DNA from: Herbaspirillum seropedicae
GTDB lineage: Bacteria > Pseudomonadota > Gammaproteobacteria > Burkholderiales > Burkholderiaceae_D
Length of the DNA stretch: 64,000 nucleotides
Assembly (NCBI RefSeq): GCF_001040945.1
Contig: NZ_CP011930.1
Coordinates: forward strand, 558,001 to 622,000
Direction: 5' to 3'
Of this stretch, positions 34,576-43,589 are shown piece after piece. A program made the translations under genes and the position numbers. The notes under the pieces were generated by a model. The model was not told the DNA's origin, searched no databases, and saw nothing but the letters and a program-made list of their open reading frames with translations. The stretch's first letter is position 1. Each line of letters begins with the position of its first letter.

Positions 34576-35919
34576 TCAGCTGGAAGCGCCGTCTTCGTCA
34601 TCCTCGTCCTTGGGCACGAAGACCATGCCGGTCTTGGCGTTGTAATCCATCAGGCCGGCATAGCGCCCCCAGGCGATCATGGTCTCGAAGGTCTTTTCGG
34701 GATTGTCGTAGGGCAGGGCGCTGCCGATGTCCTTCAACACACGCTCGGCCTCGATTTCCTCGGCCTCGCCCAGCAAGGCCAGGATGATGTGGAAGATGCG
34801 CAGCTTGTAGACCTGCTCGGCAAAGATGGCGCGCTGGCCCAGGCGGTCGGCGGCCACGAAGCGGCGGCCCAGGTCGGTCAGGTAGACCTCTTGCTTGGGC
34901 GTATCCACCAGTTCCAGGATTTCCGCCGCCTTCACGGTGGCGATGGTCTCGCCGAATTCCTTGCCGATCTCGTCGGAGATGTCGTAGATGTTGTTCAGTT
35001 CCGGCTCGTCGTGCAACAGGCTCATCAGGCCCAGGATCTGGCCCACCGGGATCAGCGGGATCGACTCCATGCGCTTGCGTCCGCGCGAGATCGGCTCGCC
35101 CGGCACATGCACTTCCGGCGGCAGGTCGGGCAGGGTGAGGGTGGTGATGGCTTCGTGGATGATATTGACCAGGCGCTGGAATTCCGGGCTCTTGGTATCG
35201 CGCGGATAGGGCAGGGGATTGTCCAGCACCAGGCCCAGGCGGCCCGGACGCGGAAACACCACGACGATGCGCGTGGCCATTTCCACCGCTTCCTCGATGT
35301 TGTGGGTGACCATGAAGATCGAGGTCAGGCCGCTGTCGGGCGCACGCCACAGGCTGATCAGTTCCTGGCGCAGGTTCTCTGCGGTCAGCACGTCCAGGGC
35401 GCTGAAGGCTTCGTCCAGGCACAGGAGCTTGGGCTTGGACACCAGCGCGCGCGCAATGCCCACGCGCTGGCGCATGCCCCCCGAGAGTTCACGCGGATAG
35501 GCGCTGTGGTAGTTGCCCAGGCCGATCAGTTCGATGGCGCGGTCCACCGCCGCATCGCGTTCTTCGCGGGTCGGATTGTGCGACATCAGGCCCACGGCCA
35601 CATTCTGTTCCACCGTCAGCCAGGGATAGAGCGCGAAGGTCTGGAACACCACCGAGGCATCGCGATTGACGCCATACAGCGGTTTGCCCGCGGCCATGGT
35701 GTGGCCCGAGCTGGGTTCCACCAGGCCGGTCAGGCAGCGCAGGATGGTCGACTTGCCCGAGCCGGACTGACCCAAGAGGGCCAGCAGTTCACCTTCGTGG
35801 ACGGCCAGGTCGATGTTGTCCAGCACCTTGAGCTCGTGGCCGCCGGCGGTGTTATAGGATTTGCTGACGGCGCACAGTTCAGCGACGGCGGGACGTTGTT
35901 GCGGAGAAGTCATGGTCAT
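34576..35919 (-). CDS. ABC transporter ATPase with AAA-associated C-terminal domain (NitT/TauT type)
   Basis: ATP-binding subunit of 447 residues. The nucleotide-binding domain (about 10-250) has Walker A GQSGSGKST, Q-loop VVFQTFALYP, signature LSGGMRQRVGIARAL, Walker B LLCLDEAFSALD and the H-loop His in VTHNIEE. After about residue 285 comes an AAA-associated domain (IPVGQILGLMSLLHDEPELNNIYDISDEIG), typical of this subfamily and probably regulatory. The C-terminus is acidic (EDDEDG). I use ATG 35919; a TTG at 35937 would overlap the permease stop by 3 bp. It pairs with the fused permease just upstream. Confidence 0.9.
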   Translation of the reverse strand: MTMTSPQQRPAVAELCAVSKSYNTAGGHELKVLDNIDLAVHEGELLALLGQSGSGKSTILRCLTGLVEPSSGHTMAAGKPLYGVNRDASVVFQTFALYPWLTVEQNVAVGLMSHNPTREERDAAVDRAIELIGLGNYHSAYPRELSGGMRQRVGIARALVSKPKLLCLDEAFSALDVLTAENLRQELISLWRAPDSGLTSIFMVTHNIEEAVEMATRIVVVFPRPGRLGLVLDNPLPYPRDTKSPEFQRLVNIIHEAITTLTLPDLPPEVHVPGEPISRGRKRMESIPLIPVGQILGLMSLLHDEPELNNIYDISDEIGKEFGETIATVKAAEILELVDTPKQEVYLTDLGRRFVAADRLGQRAIFAEQVYKLRIFHIILALLGEAEEIEAERVLKDIGSALPYDNPEKTFETMIAWGRYAGLMDYNAKTGMVFVPKDEDDEDGASS

Positions 35920-35933
35920 GGCGTGGCTCAAGG

Positions 35934-37685
35934 TCAATCGAGACGGAAACGGCGTTCGGCGAAGGCATACAGGCGACGCCAGACAAACTTGTTCATCAGC
36001 ACGACGAACATGGACATCACGCCGATGCTGGCGATGATGAGAGGCGTATCACCGGACTTGGTGACCGCCGAGATATAGGCGCCCAGGCCATCGGCCTTGA
36101 GCGAGACATCGCCCCAGCTGGCCAGTTCAGCCACGATGGAAGCATTCCAGGCGCCGCCGGCGGCGGTACACGCACCGGTCACCCAGAACGGGAAGATGGC
36201 CGGCAGGATCAGGGTCTTCCACAGGTTCCAGCGCGACAGGCCATACATGCGGGCGGCTTCCTTCAGGTCATTGGGAATGGCCATGGCCCCGGCAATCACG
36301 TTGAAGAGGATGTACCACTGCGTGCCCATGGCGATCAACAGGATGCTGCCCCAGTTCATGCTCACGTTGGCGGCCACGAACCAGCCCACCACCAGCGGGA
36401 AGGTCATGTTGACCGGGAAGGACGCGCCGATCTGCGCCAGCGGCTGGGCGAAGCGGGCGATGTGCGGCTTGGAGCCGATCCACACGCCTACCGGGGTCCA
36501 GATGAGGGTGGCAATCACCGTCATGGCCAGCACCCGCAGCATGGTCAGGAAACCCAGCCAGACGATGTGGCCGAACAGGCTCCAGCTCATCGCGCCATGC
36601 AGTGCATCGATGGCCGCCACCAGCCCGCGCAGCGCTTCGAAGATCAGCAGGCCGCAGATCAGGCCCGTCAGCACGCGCTTGGTCCAGCGTTCGCGGGTGA
36701 TGCGGGCCGGTGTCGGTGCGGCCGAGGTGCCCGGACGGTGGCGCGCCAGCCAATCGCCCAGCGGCTGCCAGCATTTCTCATCGAGCCAGGTGAAGACGTA
36801 GGAGCCGCGCAGCAGGTCATAGACCCAGGAGGTCGGCGGCGAGCTCGATTCGGTCAGCTCGATCTTGAACTTGTCGGCCCAGGCCAGGAGAGGACGCCAG
36901 ACCAGCTGGTCGCTCACCAGGATCAGCGCCAGCATGGCGATGACCGCCCACAGCGCCGCCGTATGGTCGCCCTGGTCGATGGCCTGGGCCATGTAGGAAC
37001 CCAGGCCGGGCAGCTTCAGGTCCTTGTTCATGACGCTGATGGCCTCGCTCTGCGCCACGAAGAACCAGCCGCCGCCGAAGGACATCATCGAATTCCAGAT
37101 CAGGCTGTGCGCCGAGGCCGGCAGTTCCACGGTGCGGAAGCGCTGCCAGGCCGTGAGGCGATAGGTGGTGGCGGCTTCCTGCATGTCGGTCGGGATGGTG
37201 ACCATGGAGTGATAGAAGCCGAAGGCCATGTTCCACACCTGGCCAGTGAAGATGGCGAAGATGGCCGCGCATTCCACGCCCATCAAGCTACCCGGGAACA
37301 GCGCCATGAAGCCGGCCACGGTGGCCGAGAGGAAACCCAGCACCGGCACCGATTGCAGGATATCGAGGGCCGGCAGGATGAGGGCGCGCGCACGGCGGCT
37401 CTTGGCGGCCAGGTAGCCGGTGCCGATGGCGAAGAATAACGAAAACGCGAACGCGATCCACATGCGCAGCAGTGTGCGCCCGGCGTAATAGGGGATCATG
37501 GCCGGCGAGCTGTCCACCTCCAGCTGGTCGGACGGGTCGAAGTGGACCAGCATGCCCTTACCGAAGTGCAGGGCGCTCCACAGCAGGCCGAACAGCACCG
37601 CCAGCACCAGCGCATCGATCCAGCCGAAGCCAGGCTTGACTTCTTCATAGGCCGTCAGCTGCGGCGAGGTGGTCTTCATTTTCAT
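35934..37685 (-). CDS. Fused double permease subunit of a NitT/TauT-type ABC importer
   Basis: Inner-membrane protein of 583 residues containing two full BPD-type permease domains. Each has an EAA loop for contact with the ATPase: EAATTYRLTAWQRFRTVELP near residues 170-190 and EAARMYGLSRWNLWKTLILP near 475-495. About twelve helices are visible. One gene thus supplies both halves of the translocation pore that are normally two subunits. No periplasmic binding protein gene is next to it, so the substrate is open; nitrate, sulfonate and other anions are the family's usual cargo. The ATPase gene follows directly. Confidence 0.88.
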   Translation of the reverse strand: MKMKTTSPQLTAYEEVKPGFGWIDALVLAVLFGLLWSALHFGKGMLVHFDPSDQLEVDSSPAMIPYYAGRTLLRMWIAFAFSLFFAIGTGYLAAKSRRARALILPALDILQSVPVLGFLSATVAGFMALFPGSLMGVECAAIFAIFTGQVWNMAFGFYHSMVTIPTDMQEAATTYRLTAWQRFRTVELPASAHSLIWNSMMSFGGGWFFVAQSEAISVMNKDLKLPGLGSYMAQAIDQGDHTAALWAVIAMLALILVSDQLVWRPLLAWADKFKIELTESSSPPTSWVYDLLRGSYVFTWLDEKCWQPLGDWLARHRPGTSAAPTPARITRERWTKRVLTGLICGLLIFEALRGLVAAIDALHGAMSWSLFGHIVWLGFLTMLRVLAMTVIATLIWTPVGVWIGSKPHIARFAQPLAQIGASFPVNMTFPLVVGWFVAANVSMNWGSILLIAMGTQWYILFNVIAGAMAIPNDLKEAARMYGLSRWNLWKTLILPAIFPFWVTGACTAAGGAWNASIVAELASWGDVSLKADGLGAYISAVTKSGDTPLIIASIGVMSMFVVLMNKFVWRRLYAFAERRFRLD

Positions 37686-37988
37686 GGCGGCAAGGCGGGA
37701 TGGCGGTGGTGGCTGGGCAAGGAGTGTTCAGGTGGTTGCGGGCCGGTCTGGCCTGATCGGTCGGACCAGGCGTCCCCGAGGACTGGCGGCGCAACTGTAA
37801 CAACAAATTCTGACAGTTTCTTGACCAGCCCGTCGGCTGTCGCACAAATGCCAAGTATCGACACTGGAACGCATCTCATGCCTATTGATGAAATGCGTTC
37901 CAATGACAACCGGCGCCGGGGCAGCAAGCCCGGGCGCCGGTGTAGATGAGGTGTGCTGATCGGGCCGGATGGCCGTCTCAGTGAGGTT
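37686..37988. other. Intergenic region with REP-like repeat
   Basis: About 300 bp between the permease start and the MFS gene end. It contains the promoter of the ABC operon, the palindromic repeat at 37865-37902 and a GC-rich hairpin CCGGCGCC/GGCGCCGG at 37910-37940. That hairpin may end the MFS transcript. The three-reading-frame ORFs here are unsupported. Confidence 0.5.
37865..37902. repeat. Short palindromic repeat related to the element end at 54382-54417
   Basis: TGGAACGCAT (37865-37874) and ATGCGTTCCA (37893-37902) are perfect complements around an 18-nt centre. Bases 37866-37901 match 54381-54416, the right end of the large element, at 31 of 36 positions by my count. This points to a dispersed repeat family in the genome. 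Confidence 0.65.
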
Positions 37989-39341
37989 CTAGGCGGTGGC
38001 AGCCGTCGCGGCCTTCCTCGGAATCAGGCTCCACATCGCCAATCCACTGAGCAACAACAAGCCCGCCAGGATATAGAGCGCGATATCCATGTTGCCGGTC
38101 CGTGTCTTGACCAGCCCGATCAGCCAGGGGCTGACGATGCCGCTGGTAATGCCCACGCTGGAAATGAAGGCGATGCCCGGGGCGATGGTCTGCGCGGGCA
38201 ACAGGCCCGGCGGCAGCGACCAGAAGATGGGCAGGGCCGCGAAGATCAGCACCGCCGCCACCGACAGCAGGCCCAGCGAGACCGCAAAGCTGGAGGGATG
38301 CAGCGTCAGCGCCGCCAGCGCCAGTGCGCCGCCGGTGGTGCAGACGGCGAAGTGGCCGTGACGCTCATTGCGGCGGTCGGAACGGCGCGCGATCAGGATC
38401 AGGCCGACTGCACCGATGGCATTGGGAATGACGCTATAGAGCGAAACCTCGACCACGTCCTTGATACCAAAGTCGCGGATCATCAGCGGCATCCAGAAGT
38501 TCAGCGTCAGCGAGCCGCAGGTCAGGGCGAAGTAGATGAAGGCGAACAGGTAGGTGGTGCGATGCGACAGCGCCTGCCTGAGCGCGGCCAGCGAATGGCC
38601 GCTGACATGGTGGGTGCGCAGCGCTTCCTGTTGGTGACGGGCCTGCAGGAAGCTGCGTTCTTCCGGGCTGAGCCACTTGGCCTGGGCCGGCCCGTCGGCC
38701 AGCAGGAAGATCGCCAGCAGGCCCAGCACCACCGCCGGCGCGCCTTCGATGGCAAACATCCATTGCCAGCCGTACAGCCCCATCACGCCGGCCATGTCAC
38801 GCATGATCCAGCCTGAGACCAGTCCCCCCAGCACCCCCGCCACGGCCACGCCGGCAAAGAAGATGGCCATCACCGCCGCACGGCGGCGGGCCGGGAACCA
38901 GTAGCTGAGATAGAGCACGATGCCGGGGAAGAAGCCGGCCTCGAACACCCCCAGCAGGAAGCGCAGCGTATAGAAGTGGGCCGCATCGGTCACCGCCATC
39001 ATGCCCACCGAGGCCAGTCCCCACAGCACCATGATGCGCGAGAAGGTGCGGCGCGCGCCGAAGCGCGCCAGCGCCATGTTGCTGGGCACTTCAAAGAGTA
39101 CGTAACCGACATAGAAGATCGCTGCGCCCAGGCCATACATGGCGTCGCTGAAGCCCAGGTCCTGCTTCATCTGCAGTTGCGCAAAGCCGATGTTGATGCG
39201 GTCCAGGAAGGAGACCACATAGCAGATGAAGAGGAAGGGGATGATGCGCAGCCAGACCTTGCGGTAGATCGCGTCTTCGGCCTGGCTGGCAAGGCTGGGG
39301 GTGGTGGACAGCGTCGCGCCGCCCGAGGATGGGGTCATCAT
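37989..39341 (-). CDS. MFS permease, anion:cation symporter type (tartrate/aromatic-acid-like)
   Basis: Twelve-helix transporter of 450 residues of the ACS subfamily. The first of two adjacent ATGs (39341) has GGAGA six bases upstream. Signatures are KVWLRIIPFLFICYVVSFLDRINIGFAQLQM at helix 1 and RFLLGVFEAGFFPGIVLYLSYWFP in helices 4-5. Related proteins import tartrate, hydroxyphenylacetates and other acids with protons. It is the last gene of a minus-strand group with DUF2783, a flavin monooxygenase and an MBL hydrolase, and probably imports their substrate. Confidence 0.9.
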   Translation of the reverse strand: MMTPSSGGATLSTTPSLASQAEDAIYRKVWLRIIPFLFICYVVSFLDRINIGFAQLQMKQDLGFSDAMYGLGAAIFYVGYVLFEVPSNMALARFGARRTFSRIMVLWGLASVGMMAVTDAAHFYTLRFLLGVFEAGFFPGIVLYLSYWFPARRRAAVMAIFFAGVAVAGVLGGLVSGWIMRDMAGVMGLYGWQWMFAIEGAPAVVLGLLAIFLLADGPAQAKWLSPEERSFLQARHQQEALRTHHVSGHSLAALRQALSHRTTYLFAFIYFALTCGSLTLNFWMPLMIRDFGIKDVVEVSLYSVIPNAIGAVGLILIARRSDRRNERHGHFAVCTTGGALALAALTLHPSSFAVSLGLLSVAAVLIFAALPIFWSLPPGLLPAQTIAPGIAFISSVGITSGIVSPWLIGLVKTRTGNMDIALYILAGLLLLSGLAMWSLIPRKAATAATA

Positions 39342-39463
39342 GGTTGTCTCCGTTGTGTCGGCGCCTGGGGCGCTCTTCTGGATATCGTTGTAGGAATCGT
39401 GCAGGCATCGTGCTGCGGTGACAGCCCGGTTCCCGGCCGGGCATGTCGTCAGCGACTGCGCGC

Positions 39464-39679
39464 TCAGGCCGCTTCCGCCAGGGGCGCGGCGACGCCGGCG
39501 CGGGCGCTGCGCATGGCGTCGAGCAGCACGTCGTGGCCGCCGATGTGATTGCACAGCAGCAGGATCAGGCGCGCATTGACGGCCTGGCTGGCTTCATCGT
39601 CCAGTCCGCGATGCATCTCGATGAGGGCTTCATAGAAGTCGTCCGGGCGGCTCAGGTTGGGGGCGGTGTTGAGGTTCAT
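39464..39679 (-). CDS. DUF2783 small protein
   Basis: Small cytosolic protein of 71 residues; start at ATG 39679 with GGAGA six bases upstream. The core DDFYEALIEMHRGLDDEASQAVNARLILLLCNHIGGHDVLLDAM is the DUF2783 pattern. This family is usually encoded beside FAD-dependent monooxygenases, as it is here (50 bp after the monooxygenase gene). It may help that enzyme as a small partner, but its role is not known. It belongs to the same minus-strand cluster as the MFS and MBL genes. Confidence 0.85.
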   Translation of the reverse strand: MNLNTAPNLSRPDDFYEALIEMHRGLDDEASQAVNARLILLLCNHIGGHDVLLDAMRSARAGVAAPLAEAA

Positions 39680-39728
39680 GCAGGTCTCCAGTGTTGATGT
39701 TGTTGGTCGGTCTTGCGTTTGCCTATGC

Positions 39729-41498
39729 CTATGCGGCCAGCGCCTGTGCGGCATTGGTTGTGTTGGTGGTGTGGGTGGCGTGTCCGGTGGCGCGCAGCAG
39801 CGCCTGCGCGACGGCTGCCGCGTCGGCGCTACGCCAGCGGGCGCTGACATGCTGGTCGGGGCGGATCAGGTAGCAACTGCCCGGGTGGGCGTCGTAGCGC
39901 TGGGCCGCCAGCGTGTCGATGTCCTGCACCTGGATGGCTTGGCCAGCGAGCGTCTGCAGCACCCGTTCATCCTCTTGCGTGGCGGCCTGCGCACTGATGA
40001 AGAGCAGCCTCAGTGCGTCAGGCTGGGCCAGCGCCGCCAGTGCTTGCCGCGTGGCGGCGGGCAACTGGGCCGGTGCGGCAAAGATCATCAGCACGAAGCG
40101 GTCACCCAGTTGCGGCAACAGCCAGGCCGGCTGGCCTGCCTGCAGCAGGGGCGCATCGCAGCAGGGGGCGCCGGGCCGCATCGGGCCGGTGAAGGCTACA
40201 GCCTCTGGCGCGGCGGCCTGGTCCGGCGTGTTCAGCGGTGACTGGTCCAGCGTGGCCGGCAGCGACAGCCGGCCGCTGTTGACCAAGCGGCGGGCGAAGG
40301 CATGCTCGCGCGCCAGGCCCAGGACGGCGTCGCGGAAGGCGCGGCTGACCGCGCTCTTGGGTGTGATGAAATCGGTGGAGCGGGTGGAATTGAGCAGGTT
40401 CTCGTCGGCGGCATATTCGCGCTCGCTGGCATAGCTGTCCAGCAGGCTGTCGGGAGCCTTGCCTTGCAGCACATGGGCCAGTTTCCAGGCCAGGTTCTCG
40501 GCGTCCTGGATGCCGCTGTTGGCCCCACGCGCGCCGAAGGGTGAGACGCAATGCGCGGCATCGCCCACGAACAGCACCCGGCCGTGGCGGAAGCGCTCCA
40601 TGCGCACGCACGAGAAGGTATAGACGCTGACCCATTCCAGCGAGAAGGACACCTCCTCGCCCAGCAATGCGCGCACCCGCGGGATGACGCGCTCGGGGGT
40701 CTTTTCCAGCACCGGATCGGCGTCCCAGCCAAGCTGGAAGTCGATGCGCCAGACGTCGTCGGGCTGGCGGTGCAGCAGCACCGATTGCTGCGGATGGAAA
40801 GGCGGATCGAACCAGAACCAGCGCTCGGCCGGGAAGGGGGCGTCCATCTTCACGTCGGCGATGAGGAAGCGGTCGCGGAAGGTGTGGCCCTGGCTTTCCA
40901 GTCCCATCATCTTGCGCAGCGGGCTGCGCGAACCGTCGGCGGCCACCACGTAGCGCGCCTTGAGCGTGTAGCTGCCCTGCGGGGTGTCGACGGTGAGCGC
41001 TTCGTGGTCCTCATGGTGGGCGATGGCGCTGACCTTGTTCTTCCAGCGGATCTCGATGTGGGGCCACTGCTGCGCCTGCTCCAGCAGATAGCCCTCGACA
41101 TAGTATTGCTGCAGGTTGATGAAGGCCGGACGCGCATGGCCGCTCTCGGGCAGCAGGTCGAACTCGTACACCGCCTGGTCGCGCAGGAACACCTTGCCGC
41201 GATTCCAGCCCACGCCCTTGTCCACCATGCGCTGGCCGCAGCCGATGCGGTCGAAGATGTCCAGGGTGCGCTTGGCAAAGCAGATCGCCCGTGAGCCGGT
41301 GGAGAGGGTGTCGTCATCGTCCACCAGCACCACTGCGATGCCTTGCCGCGCAAGGTCGATGGCGCAGGCCAGGCCGACCGGGCCGGCGCCGATGATGACC
41401 ACCGGATGCACCGGCGCATGGCCGGGCGACTGCTGTTCGGCGCAGGGTGTCCAGGCAAAGCGCTGCTGCTGGTAATCGATGGCTGGGTTCTGGTTCAT
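39729..41498 (-). CDS. FAD-dependent aromatic monooxygenase (PheA/TfdB/MhpA-like)
   Basis: Class A flavin hydroxylase of 589 residues. ATG 41498 has AGGAG upstream. The FAD-binding Rossmann motif VVIIGAGPVGLACAIDLARQG sits near residues 33-53, the DG motif in VVAADGSRSPLRKMM, and the GD motif in VLFVGDAAHCVSPFGARGANSGIQDAENLAWKL. A thioredoxin-like C-terminal domain (about 450-580) is seen, as in phenol hydroxylases. It would hydroxylate a phenolic or similar ring with NAD(P)H and O2. Substrate unknown. It lies between the MBL hydrolase (28 bp away) and DUF2783. Confidence 0.9.
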   Translation of the reverse strand: MNQNPAIDYQQQRFAWTPCAEQQSPGHAPVHPVVIIGAGPVGLACAIDLARQGIAVVLVDDDDTLSTGSRAICFAKRTLDIFDRIGCGQRMVDKGVGWNRGKVFLRDQAVYEFDLLPESGHARPAFINLQQYYVEGYLLEQAQQWPHIEIRWKNKVSAIAHHEDHEALTVDTPQGSYTLKARYVVAADGSRSPLRKMMGLESQGHTFRDRFLIADVKMDAPFPAERWFWFDPPFHPQQSVLLHRQPDDVWRIDFQLGWDADPVLEKTPERVIPRVRALLGEEVSFSLEWVSVYTFSCVRMERFRHGRVLFVGDAAHCVSPFGARGANSGIQDAENLAWKLAHVLQGKAPDSLLDSYASEREYAADENLLNSTRSTDFITPKSAVSRAFRDAVLGLAREHAFARRLVNSGRLSLPATLDQSPLNTPDQAAAPEAVAFTGPMRPGAPCCDAPLLQAGQPAWLLPQLGDRFVLMIFAAPAQLPAATRQALAALAQPDALRLLFISAQAATQEDERVLQTLAGQAIQVQDIDTLAAQRYDAHPGSCYLIRPDQHVSARWRSADAAAVAQALLRATGHATHTTNTTNAAQALAA

Positions 41499-41526
41499 TC
41501 TGGGTCTCCTCGCTTTCCTGCTGCCA

Positions 41527-42486
41527 TCAGGCCTGCAGCGCCTTCCACATTTCCTTGTCGCGCTCGGCGGTCCAGATGCGCGGGTGACTGATGCCGGAGG
41601 CTTCGTCAAAGGCGCGGGTCACGTCGAAGGGCAGGCAATGCTCGTAGATGAAGACCTGACCGAACTTGGGGTCCATCAGGCTGCGCGTATGCGCCATGGC
41701 TTCCTTCAGGCTCATCTTGGCGGCCACGGCGTCCTTGCCGGCGCGCAGCAGCGTGGAGACGAAATCGCGGGTGTAGGCAATGCCTTGCTCGACCTGTTCG
41801 CGACCCACCAGGGCCGGGCCGCGTCCCGGCACCAGGGCGTCGGCCTGCAGGTCCGAGAGCGCATCCAGGGTGGCCGGCCATTGTTCGAGCTGGGCGTCGC
41901 CGCAGTAGCAGGCGGCGTCGTATTCGACCAGGTCGCCGGAGAACAGCACCTTCTGGCTGGGAATCCACACCACCGTATCGCCCTTGGTGTGGCCTGCGCC
42001 GAGATGGGCGATCTTCACTTCCAGATTGCCCATGAAGATCGTCATCTCCTTCTCGAACACCATGGTCGGCCAGGTCAGGCCGGGCACGGTCTCGACGCCG
42101 GCGAACAGGCGCGGGAAGCGCTCGATCTCGGACTTCATGTCGGCCTCGCCGCGCTCGACGATCATTTCGTAGGTGCCGCGGCTGGCGATGACCTGCTCGC
42201 CGCCTTCCTGCAGATAGGCCGAGGCCCCCAGCACGCGCACTGCGTGATAGTGCGACAACACCACGTACTTGATGGGCTTGTCGGTGATGGCGCGGATGCG
42301 CGCGATGAGGTCCTGGGCCATGGCCGGCGTGGCGGTGGTGTCGATCACCATCACGCTGTCGTCGCCGATGATGACGCCGGAATTGGGATCGCCCTCTGCC
42401 GTGTAGGCGTAGGCGTTGTCGGAAAGTTGGACGAAGCTGATCTTCTTGGCTTCGAGATCTGCCTGGGATGCAAAGGCCTTGGCCAT
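41527..42486 (-). CDS. MBL-fold hydrolase with altered metal motif
   Basis: Metallo-beta-lactamase-fold protein of 319 residues, first gene of the catabolic cluster. The usual HxHxDH zinc motif reads HYHAVR here (SHYHAVRVLG near residues 78-87): the first two His are kept while Asp is Val and the last His is Arg. Later motifs GAGHTKGD and LFSGDLVEY are intact. The protein thus could still hold one metal or have a family-specific site. It may open or hydrolyse the product of the flavin monooxygenase. Transcribed divergently from the IclR genes. Confidence 0.85.
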   Translation of the reverse strand: MAKAFASQADLEAKKISFVQLSDNAYAYTAEGDPNSGVIIGDDSVMVIDTTATPAMAQDLIARIRAITDKPIKYVVLSHYHAVRVLGASAYLQEGGEQVIASRGTYEMIVERGEADMKSEIERFPRLFAGVETVPGLTWPTMVFEKEMTIFMGNLEVKIAHLGAGHTKGDTVVWIPSQKVLFSGDLVEYDAACYCGDAQLEQWPATLDALSDLQADALVPGRGPALVGREQVEQGIAYTRDFVSTLLRAGKDAVAAKMSLKEAMAHTRSLMDPKFGQVFIYEHCLPFDVTRAFDEASGISHPRIWTAERDKEMWKALQA

Positions 42487-42815
42487 GGCTGCCTCTCTCT
42501 ATCGGGTTGCGGGCTGGAGCGGGGACGAGCGCAGGCAATGGCTGGCGCCTTGGGGGCTGGTCTCCGTCCACGTCTGGGTGGTTCTGGTGTGTTTTTGGGT
42601 GACCCGGTGTGGCCGGGTGAACACATCTTAGTGAGCGGATTTGCATTAGTCAATATCAAATACGCTTGCTGCTGGTTAATGGCGTTCCAGGCAATGAGAA
42701 TTGCCGGAGCAGCGTCCGAGCCCGCAGAGAGGGAATCAGGGAGCGGCGCGGTGGATTAGAATCCAGCCTTCGACGTTCGCTTCTATCCCTTTTCGATCAC
42801 GACCGGAAATTGCCG
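42487..42815. promoter_or_regulatory. Divergent promoter region, MBL gene/IclR genes
   Basis: About 330 bp with no gene. An AT-richer block at 42625-42680 contains an imperfect dyad ATTTG (42639-42643) / CAAAT (42657-42661). It is the probable site of the divergent promoters and an IclR-type operator, but the symmetry is weak. Confidence 0.35.
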
Positions 42816-43589
42816 ATGCCCCAGCCGCCTGCCAAGACACAACGAGGAATCCAGAGCGTGGAAGTGGCCGGCCGCCTGCTGCAGGCGCTGGCGGCGGCAC
42901 GCCAGCCCATGCCGCTGGTGGCGCTGGCCGCCGCCGCTGGTCTGACCTCGGCGCAAGCCCATACCTATCTGGTGAGCCTGTTGCGGCTGGGCTTGATCAA
43001 GCGCACGCCGGCCGAGGGCCACTATGAGGCCGGTCCGTTGGCGCTGCGCCTGGGTGTGGCGCGACTGTCGCAACAGCCGGCCTATCGTCTGGCCATTGCG
43101 CAGGCGCAGCACCTGAGCGCGGCCACGGGGTGCAGCGTGGCGGTCTCGCTGCCGACGCCGGAAGGGCCGACCATCGTCCACTACGCCCATGCCGGCAAAT
43201 CCTTGCACCTGAACCTGCACGTGGGCAGCGTCATGGCCCTGGCCGATACCGCCACCGGCCGCACCTGCTGCGCCTTCCAGCCACCCCAGCAGTGGCTCCC
43301 CGCCTGGGAGCGCCAGCATCCGGAGGCCAGCCGCGCGCGCATCCGCCAGTTCCAGGCCGAGCTGGAGGCGATCCGCCAGCGCGGCCTGGAGCGCGCCATC
43401 GATGCACCCAGTCCGGGCGTGTCCAGCCTGTGCATGCCCTTGCTGGACCAGGATCAGGTGCTGTCGCTGCTGCTCACCGTCATCGGTCCCAGCGGCAGCA
43501 TCGACACGGGCTGGCGCGGCGCGGTCGCACGCGAGCTGCGCGCCTGCATCGCCAGCATCAGCAGCCAGTTGAACGAGGAAACCGCATGA
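42816..43589 (+). CDS. IclR-family transcriptional regulator (first of two)
   Basis: IclR protein of 257 residues. ATG 42816 (MPQPPAKTQRGIQSVEVAGRLL) is chosen because RGIQSVEVAGRLL begins the standard HTH domain. Residues 20-75 are the winged HTH (AQAHTYLVSLLRLGLI), the rest is the effector domain (about 90-250). It overlaps the second IclR gene by four bases (ATGA), so the two are translationally coupled. Divergent from the monooxygenase/MBL cluster, which is its likely target. Confidence 0.9.
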   Translation: MPQPPAKTQRGIQSVEVAGRLLQALAAARQPMPLVALAAAAGLTSAQAHTYLVSLLRLGLIKRTPAEGHYEAGPLALRLGVARLSQQPAYRLAIAQAQHLSAATGCSVAVSLPTPEGPTIVHYAHAGKSLHLNLHVGSVMALADTATGRTCCAFQPPQQWLPAWERQHPEASRARIRQFQAELEAIRQRGLERAIDAPSPGVSSLCMPLLDQDQVLSLLLTVIGPSGSIDTGWRGAVARELRACIASISSQLNEETA

